From Spirometra erinaceieuropaei (lineage: Eukaryota > Platyhelminthes > Cestoda > Diphyllobothriidea > Diphyllobothriidae), in assembly GCA_902702965.1 (NCBI GenBank), contig CACRXP010000022.1, positions 1,860,201 through 1,924,200 of the forward strand: DNA of 64,000 nt. Reading direction: 5' to 3'. The notes beneath the pieces are model-generated. The model ran no database searches and was not told where the DNA came from. It saw only the letters and a list, made by a program, of their open reading frames with translations. Below, piece by piece: positions 37,601-47,770 of the stretch. Position numbers and translations under genes: made by a program. Positions within the stretch are counted from its first letter, which is position 1; the number at the start of each line of letters is the position of its first letter.

Positions 37601-40010
37601 TCTCATTGGTCACTCGTCCAATTAGACATTCTTCCTTATGTAAACTGATCCATAACGTTCGGCCTTTTCGAATACCAACACTTTCCAAAATTTTTCATCT
37701 ATCTTTGAAAACGAACCTGTAGTGAGAATTCGAAAACATAATCGGTAACCTTTTATAGTGGACGCTGAGTCAAGATGCAGTTGGCATGCACGACCAGGAT
37801 GTTCATTCCACTATGGTCTACGGTTAGGCCGTAAATGACAAAATATAATGGGGTGACGAAATAATAGAATTTTCATTTTCCTCGTTTCACAAGAATAGAC
37901 GCGTTTATTTCTTTTGGAGTTTGTTTGCAAAAATGCTCCTCTAATTGCACACTTGTGATGTTATCCTTGATTTTTTCCAGCACTTTTTTAGTTCTTTATA
38001 AATCCGAAAATGCAACTTCCTCACTTGATTCCTGCACAATTCACTGCGTGATGTCTCGTATCTTGAGACGATATAGCGAGAGTTTGTTTTTGTGATGGCC
38101 GTATACTGCTATTTTTACCTATTGCCTTTATTCTTTCCCTGTTAAATTTTTAACGAATGTATCCGTTCATTCTCAATCTCTCCTCAATGTCACATCCGTC
38201 TGCAGGTTTGTCGGCCTCGAGTAAACAAATGTTTCTTTCCGGAATGCCCATTGCTCAGATGTTCGCTTCCGTGTTGTGAACACAATTGGCCTTTAAATAC
38301 CCGTCCTTTTTATGTATAGTCCTGTCCAATTGTGTGCCTTCTCTGGGAAAAACTAGCAGTTTCATACTTATCCCACCACATATTCACTGAGCGATTTACA
38401 AAAGCAGTCTAAACAAAGAATTAACCGACTGCTTTGATCACTACTGTACGTTACTACGAGGGTGCAGTATAAAGATTCCGTTTGTCTTTTTACTCGAGTG
38501 CTCCGCTCTGTCATAAAAGCGAGGCCTGGAAACTGGGAAGTTGCTTGCTTACAAGTTACAAGTGATAAGAGATTTTGAACGGCCTCAAATTATTACTTGC
38601 CGTGTTTCTGTTTTTCATGGCGTCTTATTGTATAAAAGGTTTTCATTATAAGTTAAATGCACATAAAGTGACTGTATTAACACCTCCAAATAAGGCAGTA
38701 AGCCGAGCGATAAAATTCGTACTGAAAACTCTGAGGTGCCGGACGTTGATACGCCTATTCAGCAGGATTTTTTTCGGCGACAAATCATGCAGTCTTTAGA
38801 GCCATTGTCATGGACGCAACACCGCTTTATTATAGTCATTTTACTTGACAGAAATCCCATTCGTTCTGTTAGATGCAGTAAGTATGCTTTTCAGGAGTTG
38901 GTAGTTGAACCTTGTAGTTCGCGGAGTAGTATCGAAATGGGTCTATTCAAGAAGGATAACAGCACATATTTCTAACTCCCAAACTACTCTATAAGAGATT
39001 TTACTAACAGTGTAAGGATACAGTACAGTAAGAGATGATGAGAAACCTTTTACCTGCAGCATCTCAGTGCCCGTCCTCGCATGCTTTATATTGAGAATCC
39101 CAGTCGTTTTCGTTGTTAACACTAAGGTGGTATGAACGGTGATTAAACGGCAAATTTTGAGTAGAAAGTGACTATTAGTTGGATTCTCTTATTCAAAATA
39201 CTGACAAAGCAATGGCCGCAGTTGCAGTGTTTTCAGCTATTCAATCGGAACAATTAGAAGCAGAATAAGCAGATGTATTCTTACCATAGTTGCTGCTGCA
39301 GGCATGTGGCGGAGTGGCTTCACGTAGACTATGCCAGATTTGATAAGTTTAACTGCATTCATTATTATAATACGTAAGGGACTTTGTCATGTTTGGGAAG
39401 ATTATTAAGGGTTTTTTAGCCTTCTCGGCAATAAATATCAAGGCTTTTTGCCCTCTCTTGCACTTAGAAATAAACGAATAGGCACTGAAACATTGCTTAA
39501 GTTTCACTTAATGAATGCATCTCTATTATTTTGCGCTACGCTGATAACATTTAAACTACTACCCAACCACAATGCATGCCCCAGTTTCATACTTCCTCTA
39601 CTAAGCATTATGTGAATTTCCGGCGACTATAGTTCACTCTTCCGGTTATGCTAGAGAACTTCATCTTAGGGGAGAATATAAATACTTCCATTATTATGTC
39701 AAGGCAGTGGCTCTTACCACTGTTTAACTTGCACCCTCTTTCAGCAGACACGCTTTCCTGTTATATAGCACAAATACTTGACTGATTTTCATGAGAATTT
39801 TGCAGTTTAAATTTTTAATGCGCAAGGAGAGTCCGTCTACAAGAATGACCGCCCAAAATGAGAACTCCGATGAACATATTGTTACGTTTCTTCCTTGAAT
39901 TGAGTTCGATAAAGCATGTCCGAATCGCTTGCTATCCTTGACAAGCTTTCTGGGAATCTTTCGACATATACATATGCTGTAGCTCAGAGGGGGTATGCAT
40001 ATGTGTATAT
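34611..40010. other. Intronic DNA with only anonymous frames
   Basis: No shared repeat or recognisable exon. Apart from the 137-codon frame listed below, a TTG-initiated frame at 38575-38799 starts with a hydrophobic, signal-like stretch but has no upstream ATG. Confidence 0.35.
36722..37135 (-). CDS. Anonymous 137-codon open frame
   Basis: ATG-initiated, antisense to the candidate host gene. Composition is protein-like (VKWHRSVSLAWDMKDHN, MVKIEEGIQELCRTVASSDK) with a basic C-terminal third. The opposite strand is open over 36890-37129 too. I recognise no family. It may be a retroposed fragment or a nested intronic gene. Confidence 0.25.
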   Translation of the reverse strand: MISFPLRPRVPNESIKCHVQSEIVDTVCPKVVTFRIFVKWHRSVSLAWDMKDHNTHMNNGLIMTCSTKFQVMKMVKIEEGIQELCRTVASSDKKQGPLYLRKRAHRLKIMSAVTLKNQPTHPTPTLLRQMVPDFFEC

Positions 40011-40435
40011 ATTTTGAAGTAAAACACGTCCTTTCAGAAAAGTAGAAAACTTTATTAAGTTTTCGACACCGGTTCCCCAGATCGTCGTCAGACTTGAGCA
40101 AATGTACAAAAAAACAATTAATTTAAACCTGTCGAGAAATCGATCTTCATTTGGCGTTTGCGCCTGTAGGCGGCCGCCGTGTGTGTCATTCTGTACTGAT
40201 TGGCTCTCTTCTCTTCCGCTTATCCCTGGAATTTTGGACATGGCATATAACTCAATGTGTCGATTGATGCATGGCTCATCGGAGTGCATTGCTTCAGGAA
40301 ACTCAGGTTTTTTAGAGGGGCAGACTCCGACGATGCGAGTTTTGTCGCATGCGAAGGTGTGCGCAGTATCAAGAGTGTGTATGGTCATTTTAGGCAGGTA
40401 CATATATACGCATGTACTGGAATATTGGCATCCCA
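40011..40435 (-). pseudogene. Penelope-like element 3' fragment, copy A (GIY-YIG C-terminus)
   Basis: On the minus strand the frame reads HTLDTAHTFACDKTRIVGV, then a CINRHIELY segment (residue pattern S/I-N-R-H/C-I/V-x-L), which marks the end of the GIY-YIG endonuclease domain of Penelope-like retroelements. The 3' flank (40100 down to 40030) carries CTGACGACGATCTGGGGAA and ..GTCGAAAACTTAATAAAG. Only the C-terminal part of the domain remains. It is a tandem copy of 40440-40985. Confidence 0.7.
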
Positions 40436-40439
40436 AGAA

Positions 40440-40985
40440 ACATAATTCGAAGAAAAATGAGTCCTTTGGGAAATTGAACAGACTTCCTTTCGTTAGTTTT
40501 CGATGCTGCTTCCCCAGGTCGTCGTCAGACGTTTAGAAATCGGGAAGAACAGTTAAAATTTAAACATGCCTGAAAAATCCACATTGTTTTGTCAGTGCTG
40601 TCAGTGGGTTGGTGTTGTGGGCCGACATCATATCTTAATTAGCTATCACCCTTTCCGCTTTTCTTTGAGATTTGCGTACATTACGTCCAGATCGATGTGC
40701 CGGTTGATGCATGAGTCATCGGAGTGAATGGCCTCCAGAAACTCCCGGCCTTTCTTATATGGGCAGAAACCGACAATGCACGTTTTCTTCCAAATAAAGC
40801 TGTGCCCAGTTTCTAGTGTATGCATGGCGACTTAAGGTAAGTGGTTTCGCCTCCTCACTGCCAATGGGTGTTCATGTAGGAGTGTAGAAGCGGATTTTCC
40901 AATTTGACCTTAATATACTGCATTAAAGTTGCCACATGGAATGATAAAGACAACTTCTTTTTTATCCAAATAGCCAACCCTATCG
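40440..40985 (-). pseudogene. Penelope-like element 3' fragment, copy B
   Basis: The minus strand shows, across frames, VFIIPCGNFNAVY with GQIGK (a degraded GIY-YIG start), LLHEHPLAVRRR, then MHTLETGHSFIWKK, REFLEAIHSDDSCINRHIDL and a stop. It is thus a longer version of copy A, with the same 3' flank (CTGACGACGACCTGGGG at about 40510-40530 reversed). In-frame stops and a frameshift show it is dead. Copies A and B lie head-to-tail. Confidence 0.75.
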
Positions 40986-41054
40986 TTAGGGTGTAGAAGC
41001 TATATATCTCAAGGATTCTGTGATTGTAATATTCTGTGGTATACCCAAAGTCAA

Positions 41055-42425
41055 CAAACCAGGATCTCCCGTACGACGAACTTTTTCTCCATGAGGCACC
41101 CCAACGTTTGGTTTGATCAAATGACTGTTTTAGCGTCTGAAGTTTTTAACACGGGGCTCTGAAACGACTATAAACTCTACTAGACAATTCATTGAGAAGC
41201 CAAAAGTTACTCGACTTGCAGATAACGAAGTGTTGGTATATTTCCACGTGACACCACTTCTTTATCTCGCAACACCTAGCGGTCGAAACCATGCAAACTT
41301 TGTTAGAAGAACATTATGACAAGACGGAAAAACTCAAGATAAAACACCTTATCGATCATCTGACGCATTGCTTGGAGACTTTGTTTGCCTTCAACAGAGT
41401 CGTGTGCGAACAAGTCAAAGGTACACCGATGGGGTCGCCGTTGTCTAGTTTGATCGCCGAGGCAGTGTTACAGCGACTATAGGCACCAGTTTTTAACTAC
41501 TTTCGACCAGGATTGTGGACGCGACATCTTAATGATTCAGTCGTCATCATCAGTTGGGATTGGATTAGGAAATTCACGCATCATATAAAGTTGATCTTCT
41601 CAGACATCCAGTGGCCGATGAAAGACAAGGTTGCCAGTTTCCGTTTCTTGACGTGCTGGCTTACAGAAAAAGCGATGAAAAACTGAAAAAGGCAGTTTAC
41701 AGGAAGGCGACAAATACCTCCAGTATTCTAGGTTTTCTTAGGAACCACTTCCTTTCGCACAAAAGTAGCCTCGTGGGAACACTTTACCGGCGTGTAAAAA
41801 CCCATTGCACCGAGCCAGCTGACAAGATGGTCGGGGTCCGATTCCGGCAGAAACTCTGAATAGTCAACGCGCATCCTGTCATTTTTGTCGAAAGCGCAGA
41901 CGACAAGGCCGAGGAAGGAAACCAAAGTGGCAGCCGAAACCGAACTTTTGATACGTAGTGCCTAGATAGTTTGTGCATCAGAAGAATTCGCTAGACCGAT
42001 GAGCGAATTTTGGGTTGGAGTCGCTCACAGACCGGAAGCAATAATCCGCCGGCCACTCATGCACCCTTAAGATCCCATTCTCATAGAAATCTGGGATCAT
42101 CTACCGAAGAGTGCAATTGTAGCTAAACCAATTATGTTGGCAGGTTTGGACGAGATTGCGCGAGCTGGCGGTGAGACGGAAGGACAAATTCTCCTTGGTA
42201 GTCGACTACGCCTCCTCATTTAGGCCCGACTTTTACTTCGAGTGCATGAGAGTTTTGGGCCACTCGGACGATTTAGCTTCGTGCCTGTTGCAGGAAGGGT
42301 GGCACTCAACCAAGGACTCGACCAATAGGCATATAGATCTACCAGTCACTTATCAAGCGCTGAGTGAACAAATCAATAGCTCAGCTGATGGTCATTCTCG
42401 GCAGAGGTGAGGTGATTTATATAGT
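41055..42425 (+). pseudogene. Penelope-like retroelement, RT plus GIY-YIG, inactivated
   Basis: Translated across frames, RT landmarks appear in order: GTPTFGL (two stops just after), a motif A reading VYFHVTPLLY where S-F-D-V is expected, then EQVKGTPMGSPLSSLIAEAVLQRL, then LWTRHLNDSVVII where YVDD is expected, then CQFPFLDVLAYRK and AVYRKATNTSS with the downstream HKSSLV..LYRRVKTHC segment. The GIY-YIG region follows (VGVAHRPEAIIRR; ELAVRRKDKFSLVVDYA; GWHSTKDSTNRHIDLP). Catalytic aspartates of RT motif A and motif C are replaced by His and Asn. Several stops and frameshifts add to this, so no activity is possible. Confidence 0.85.
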
Positions 42426-42544
42426 CTTTTATTCCTTGACAATAAGCTCGAGCGAGAGTTAGGAACGTCGGATAAATAAGCAACTGACGTTCATCTTCCA
42501 AACAAATAGGAAGATGATCAGAGGGCAAGTTCATTGAACAAACT

Positions 42545-42725
42545 GCATTTGCACCGACATTTCGGAAACTTCCTTGCCTCCATCATCAGAGTTATGTGGT
42601 CGCTGCTGCGCTAGTTTTTAAGTATTCAGTCCTGCTACCCGTTTCGTATTATAGCCGGGCTGGACACACGAACTCTGACCTGCCCGTTTCCTGCTGACTA
42701 GCCTTAGCCTCCCTGAGATTGACCG
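42545..42725 (-). mobile_element. Penelope-type terminal repeat with hammerhead motif
   Basis: The ribozyme motif at 42551-42595 begins this block. The distal part ACACGAACTCTGACCTGCCC is the reverse complement of sequence at 43040-43070, so it pairs with an opposite-strand copy at 43015-43190. It lies between the plus-strand element ending near 42425 and the minus-strand one at 43640-44590, and its orientation matches the latter. Confidence 0.6.
42551..42595 (-). ncRNA. Hammerhead ribozyme motif with intact core boxes
   Basis: Minus strand: CTGATGA (42589-42583), an extra T, a helix II opening GGA and closing TCC, GAAA (42563-42560), then TGTC with the predicted cleavage after the C at 42556. 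Helix III is a single A-U pair over a 2 nt loop, the minimal type I form known from Penelope-like elements, which are thought to act as dimers. Helix I pairs only about 3 bp before an internal loop. Activity is possible but unproven. Confidence 0.6.
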
Positions 42726-43014
42726 TTGGCGGGCTAGCGTGACATTTGTCCCTCTTGGGGCCGATATGGTTGCAGTCGAGTCAGTGTGCCTGTTTGACTT
42801 TGCAGACCCGACCTTCGGCCGATGCCTCCCCTCATTTCCGTGAGCGTCGGCGCCCGGTTCCCCGTGCTCGCCTGCCCCACTGGTCCTGCCTGAGCTGATC
42901 CGAGCCTTGTAAGCAGCGCCTAGTACGCGGGATTCAGGTCTATCGCTCGGTGATATGGGCCAGTAGACGACCAGGTTTTGTGCACCAGTGTGGCCATCTT
43001 CTCACTGGCTCGGC

Positions 43015-43200
43015 AAATCAAAACTAGTCGGCGGCAAACGGGCAGGTCGAAGTTCGTGTGTTGAGTACAGCTATAACATAGGGTATTCGGCAAGGCCGAA
43101 TAACCGAAGACTAGCAGGAGTAGCGGCCATACAACTCAGATGGTGGAGGCGACGACGTTTCCGAAACGCCAGTCTAAATAAAATATGGTCCATGAACTCG
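43015..43200 (+). mobile_element. Inverted partner of the 42.6 kb terminal repeat
   Basis: AACGGGCAGGTCGAAGTTCG mirrors 42665-42690. Downstream, CAGATGGTGGAGGCGACGAC..TTTCCGAAACGCCAG corresponds to the hammerhead at 42.56 kb, but with CTGATGA degraded to CAGATGG. An AATAAA lies just after it (43178). The open frame 42988-43248 is a by-product. Confidence 0.55.
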
Positions 43201-43245
43201 TCCTCTCTTCTTCATCTCCGGGAAATGGTGAATGTTAATCTTTAT

Positions 43246-43555
43246 TAGGACAGATGGGCGCTCATGGATCAGGTTACGGAACACTCTTGCTCCGTTGTGC
43301 CTTGAAGCTCATATTAGAACCCTTTGAGGGCAGTCGCACAGCGACTAGTAGAAGAAGTGACATGGTACCAGCAAAGACAAGGGAGATCAAAATGTCCATT
43401 TCTGACTTATTGGCTGTTTTCAGCCGGTCACACCCAGCCCGAAGTGTGGATCGCTTGAGACTCAAACCCGAAATCTTTGGCTCAATGGTAGTTTCAAACT
43501 CCATGACCGAAGTTTCCGGGTTCGAATCTCAAGTGATTCACACTTGGGGTTAGGC
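43246..43555 (+). mobile_element. tRNA-centred palindromic SINE-like element, copy 2
   Basis: The left part is homologous to 31185-31370 (TTGCTCCGTTGTGCCTT, GTCGCACAGCGAC, GCAAAGACAAGGGAGAT, TTCTGACTTATTGGCTG). The tRNA-like section has A box TGGCTCAATGGTAG and B box GGTTCGAATCTC at tRNA-like spacing. It is bracketed by GTGTGGATCGCTTGAGA and TCTCAAGTGATTCACAC. The right-hand flank seen in copy 1 is absent. Confidence 0.65.
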
Positions 43556-43639
43556 GATCTCGGGAACCACAATTGTATTGTTCTGGCGTTTAAAGGGCAA
43601 ACAAGCTTTCATCTTCAGAGGTGAGTGTTGTACCGCGTC

Positions 43640-44590
43640 TCAGGATATTTATAGGTGGTGACAATCTTGTTGCAATGGGTTTACTTCTCATCGGGAGCCG
43701 GCTTTCGGACGCTTGCCGTCATTGCACGTGTTCACATTGATATGATCTCTCGTCCTTGGCTGGCAATCTTTTTTACAACCCGGCGACCCCCTGTGTTCTC
43801 ACCTGCCGGAAAAGTGGCAGTGACAATAGCTTCTTCGTCGGATCCCTTTGTGTTGCCGCGACCGCCCGTTTTCTCACCTGCTGAGTGAGTGGATGACGCG
43901 GCTGTGATGACGGTCGCACCTTCTTCAGATCCGGTTTGCGGTGCAGCTGCGTGTGTCCCTCATGGGCGCGGCCGTATTTGTCCTTCTGTCTTGTCGTACC
44001 CCGGGTTTGCTCCTCTGTTCACTGAACTGCGTCCGGAGGGCCTAGTACGCTTCGGGAGACGCTACACCGCGGATGACGGTATGCCAGGCCTCGGTTGTTT
44101 ATCTAGTCACACGGCCATTTCCTCGCCCAGGATTTCAGCATTCGGGAAGGCGAACTTGTGTCCATAGTTTGCGCAGTGTTCTGCAACCAAAGACAACGGG
44201 CCCATCTTATCGCTCTCATGTGTTCTCCAACACGGGTCTGCAGTCCTTCGCCGATCTCTCCAATGTAGGTCATTTCGCAGGAGCCGCAATGGATCCGATA
44301 AATGACGTAGGTTGTGTCACGGGGTGACAGGGGGATCATAGGTCTCATGACGAGATGTCGAATTGTTAACTCTGGCCAATGGGCCAATCCCCAGTGGTCT
44401 TAGGAGAAGGAGACTGTCTCAGAGATGCCATCAAGGTAAGAAAGCGCTCTCCAGATTTTTGACCGTTCTGTCGCTGGACTTCGGCTTGGCACAAGCTGCC
44501 TGTTGCGTTCTATGAAGTGGCGAGTATACCCGTTTGCCATGAAAAGGCTCCACCGGACCTACTGTGATGATCTCCTTAAGAAAGAGATGT
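43640..44590 (-). pseudogene. Penelope-like element 3' half, GIY-YIG with linker
   Basis: Minus strand, from right to left: the end of the RT (FMANGYTRHFIERNRQ), a linker with KIWRALSYLDGISE, then HWPELTIRHLVMRPMIPL, then the GIY-YIG core TYVIYRIHCGSCEMTYIGE and LQTRVGEHMRAI. After a frameshift near 44205 come KMGPLSLVAEHCANYGHKF and AEILGEEMAV. A long acidic, Ser/Thr-rich C-terminal linker follows (GSDEEAIVTATFPAGEHRG). The RT core itself is missing, so this is a 5'-truncated, frameshifted copy. It belongs to a subfamily different from the plus-strand copy at 41 kb. Confidence 0.8.
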
Positions 44591-44699
44591 CTTACATGTA
44601 CCGATTGTTTTGATCTAACGGATATGCGATTATCTTTGTAAAGAACTGCGTCAGGAACCAGATACAGTTGTAAGACCCCACTTAAGACGAAGAAATTAT

Positions 44700-45330
44700 A
44701 ACATAAAAATTCGACTTCCTGCCTTATAAGGGGGGAACCTCTGAAGTGATTAACCCGCAGCTAATCCAGTTCGGTATTCGCATTGCTCACAAGCCAGCAT
44801 TCTCACTGCGCTCAGAAATATCTCAAATAAATGGTCCCATTCCTGAAGACTGTTCAACAAACGTGTTCCGTCGCAGTCGCTGTGCTAATTGTTCAGCGTG
44901 TATGTTGGCCATGCGAGTCGGCGCCTGGGCATTCGTATTAATGAATACTAACTGGCTTTCCGTCGCCGTGAACCACTGTCCCTCGTCTTTGCGCACGCAC
45001 TGGAGTGTGACCACCGATTCAATTGGGATGGTACTGAGAGAGAGCGAGCGAGAGAGCTTCTCGCGGCTTGATACTCCAATGTAGGTAGTATTAACCGCTA
45101 TGTTTACCTGGACGCCCATTACGAGGACCTACGTTCATGACTTGCTGAGCCCTGCCCCCATGCCGCATCAGCGACTACTAATCTAACCGCTCACACCCCT
45201 GCCAACCTACCATACTTCCTCCCCTCCGGCACAGGCAGCCGTAACTATTCTGCCCTCCCATCCCCCCTCAGAAACCTACCGTGACCCCGTGCCTACTTCA
45301 TCCCTCTAAAACGCTAATGGTCTGCCTGTC
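44700..45330 (+). pseudogene. Penelope-like element GIY-YIG fragment, plus strand
   Basis: FGIRIAHKPAFSLRSEIS and GPIPE are the linker before the endonuclease. TNVFRRSRCANCSA is a degraded GIY-YIG start. A frameshift leads to YVGHASRRLGIRINEYQLAF, PLSLVFAHALECDHRFNWDGT and, further on, SINRYVYLDAHYEDLRS, which closes the domain. A GAGAGAGCGAGC expansion at 45036-45056 sits within it. The opposite-strand frame 44823-45119 is a shadow. The element is truncated at both ends. Confidence 0.75.
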
Positions 45331-47076
45331 ACTGTCTGTCCCGTCGCGCCAATTGGTCTAATATGACAGCCTTACATTCTCCATTTCCTTCATTTCGTCT
45401 GACGGCGCGTTGATGTCACCAACTTGAAAATCCACGAATACAGCGCGATTGTTCCCGAGGTACTTCGGGAAGAATCGGGTTATACTTTTGAATTTCAAAT
45501 AGGTGTACGTAGGCGACTTATCTAATGAAACGTGCCTAAATTAAAGGAAAATCACCAACCAATCTGAAAGGAGTCCGGACGAATCCACCAAAACACCAAA
45601 CTAGTAATGGACGGCCTTCAATTGAACGCAAATTCAAAATAAGTAGTATAAGTACCGTTTAGATGAGTATAAAGAACAATCTTCCTAAAAAACGGAAATG
45701 CCGAAGATATGAAAATTCATCTGACGTGTGTATACTCCAATTTTGGAAGTACATAATGCCTTTTCGGGCAAATAACTGACTAAAACGCCATAAGCACAGT
45801 AACGAGTAAACTTTTTTTCGCATGGATTTCCCTTAAATATCCTTCAAGGATTATAAGAAGTTTGACACATTCGAGCGCGTAATGTCCTGCCATTTGTCTC
45901 AAGATCGTGCTTTGCAAAATCCGACGTAATTTTCTGTTTTGTATTTTCTTAGATGCAGCTAACTAAAGTATAGAGGATTCCGCTTGATGTCGCTGATAGA
46001 GATGCCAGATGGATAAAAGCTCCCATACCGTCACATGCTGACAAAGTTGTCAACTACTATTGAATTTGAATATAAGTGACAAGTGCAATCGTGAGCATAC
46101 CGTTTTGTACCTATTAAGAATGTTCATTAAAATTTATGATCTGACTCAAAGATTTCACGTCCCGGGACTTAACTCAATGTCCAGCACCTAAAAATTACTG
46201 AAATTATTACCTTGATATTAAGAATACTTTGCTTCTGTCAAATCTCTTGGCCTTTTTGTTGACGGAGGAGTCTGTTGGTTTTCATTATCCTTTAAATGCC
46301 AGCAGATACTTCATAGTCTTCGGTGTTTTCAATCGACTGCCCATAAAGATAGGTTCTGGGACATGTGTTTATCTAAACTTTCAAGATAAGATATTTATTG
46401 AAAGCAGTTACCGAAGTAGTAAGTACTTGGGTGTTCTTTTTTATGTAGATGGTCATTTGAGTCACACCTGAAGACCCATCCAAGCATAAAGCTGCGTTGT
46501 CTAAAAAACTGGAGTCTTCAACCAACGGTGAAGACGGATATGCTTTTCTTCGAATGAAAAGCTTTCTCTAATTCGTAGCCTATTTACAAAGTGCTCGATA
46601 CTGTATTTTGCCGGCAGATGTCCACGTCATTTACCCTTTTATACAGTAAAACCATGAAAAACATCGGTCCTCATGACCGTTCTTTTAATTACCCGAAAAC
46701 CACTTAGATGTTTCTACCGCAAAGGGGAGAACTTGTGTTTCACCTTTTGCTAGCTTTTTTTGCTGTCTCTGCTTAGTATGAAGTTCTGTTCTACGATTGT
46801 AGATGCACTGAAGAGTGGCGGCATAAGTGTCTAAATATTGCTCAAACTGTGGGCGTTTCGTCCGTTCCGCTTCTAAATTACATATGAACAGCAAGCAGAC
46901 CGTACTAAAAATGTCTTTCCATGCGTACGAAATTTTAAATGACTACTTGGTGCTGAGCATTTTGGTAGTTACTCATAGTGTTTTTGTAAATGGCATGACA
47001 ATTCCGACACATTTAGGCAAAGGGTTGCCTGTAGGCGCTGTTACTGCATTTTTGGAGAAGAAAGTACATTGAGTTA
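45331..47076. other. Intronic DNA, nothing recognised
   Basis: Possible 3' flank of the preceding element up to about 45530. Beyond that only short anonymous frames. Confidence 0.35.
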
Positions 47077-47770
47077 CGTTGTTTAATTTCCAAGGAAACT
47101 AATGTGCGAACTTGGAGCAAATCTTTCGATATCAACCTTTTTAGGCACGGTCGAAAATTTGATATGAATATTTGAGCTGAAATCCATCAACTACTGCAGA
47201 ATAACCGCCTAATATTCATTAACTGCCAACAGCCAGTCATTTGTATAGACTTGTGAAATTATTTACCGTACTAACAACACAGATATTAGCTAAAAGCCCA
47301 GACCGCGTGTTTCGCCGATCTTATGCCGCTGCCTGACGCAGCTGCGAGGGGTTCGGCTCGTCAGTGGGTTCCCCAGCTGTCCCCGTGTGTTTTCTGGTAC
47401 ATGAACTCCAGTTTCCACTTGCCTTGTTTAATTTCCGAGGAAACGTCTGGCTGCCTGTTGGCGGTTTGCGAATATTAGGCCGTTAGTCCACAGTAGCTGA
47501 TGGATTTCAGCTCAAATATTCATCTTAAACTTTGAACCGTGCCTGAAAAGGTCGGTTTCGAAAGAATTGCTCCGAGTTCGCGCATTAGTTTCCTCGGAAA
47601 TTAAACAAGGAATGTTAAAACTGGAGTTCACATACCAGAAAACACACGGAGAAGGCTGGGGGACCCAGCCGAACCCCTCGCAGATGCGTCAGGCAGCGGC
47701 ATAAGATCGACAAAACACGCGCGTCTGGGCTTTTAGCTAATACCTGTGTTGTTAGTACAGTAAATCCTTG
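47077..47770. repeat. Nested ~0.7 kb inverted repeat
   Basis: GTTTAATTTCCAAGGAAAC at 47077 and the following AATGTGCGAACTTGGAGC pair with the reverse complement around 47545-47620. A second, interleaved pair is formed by 47250-47440 (ACTAACAACACAGATATTAG, TGCCGCTGCCTGACGCAGCT, GTGTGTTTTCTGGTACATG) and 47610-47760. The GTTTAATTTCC..GGAAAC motif occurs three times (47077, 47433 and inverted near 47595). The structure looks like overlapping insertions of one element in both orientations. Relatives lie at 34480 and about 57330-57420. Confidence 0.65.

Noticed and set aside
38575..38799. Small secreted protein with signal-like N-terminus
   Set aside because: Starts only at TTG, has a stop just upstream and no ATG before the hydrophobic run; no splice evidence.
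40102..40536. Plus-strand 144-codon frame
   Set aside because: Antisense of the minus-strand Penelope GIY-YIG fragment, which gives recognisable protein.
44823..45119. Minus-strand 98-codon frame
   Set aside because: Antisense of the plus-strand GIY-YIG fragment.
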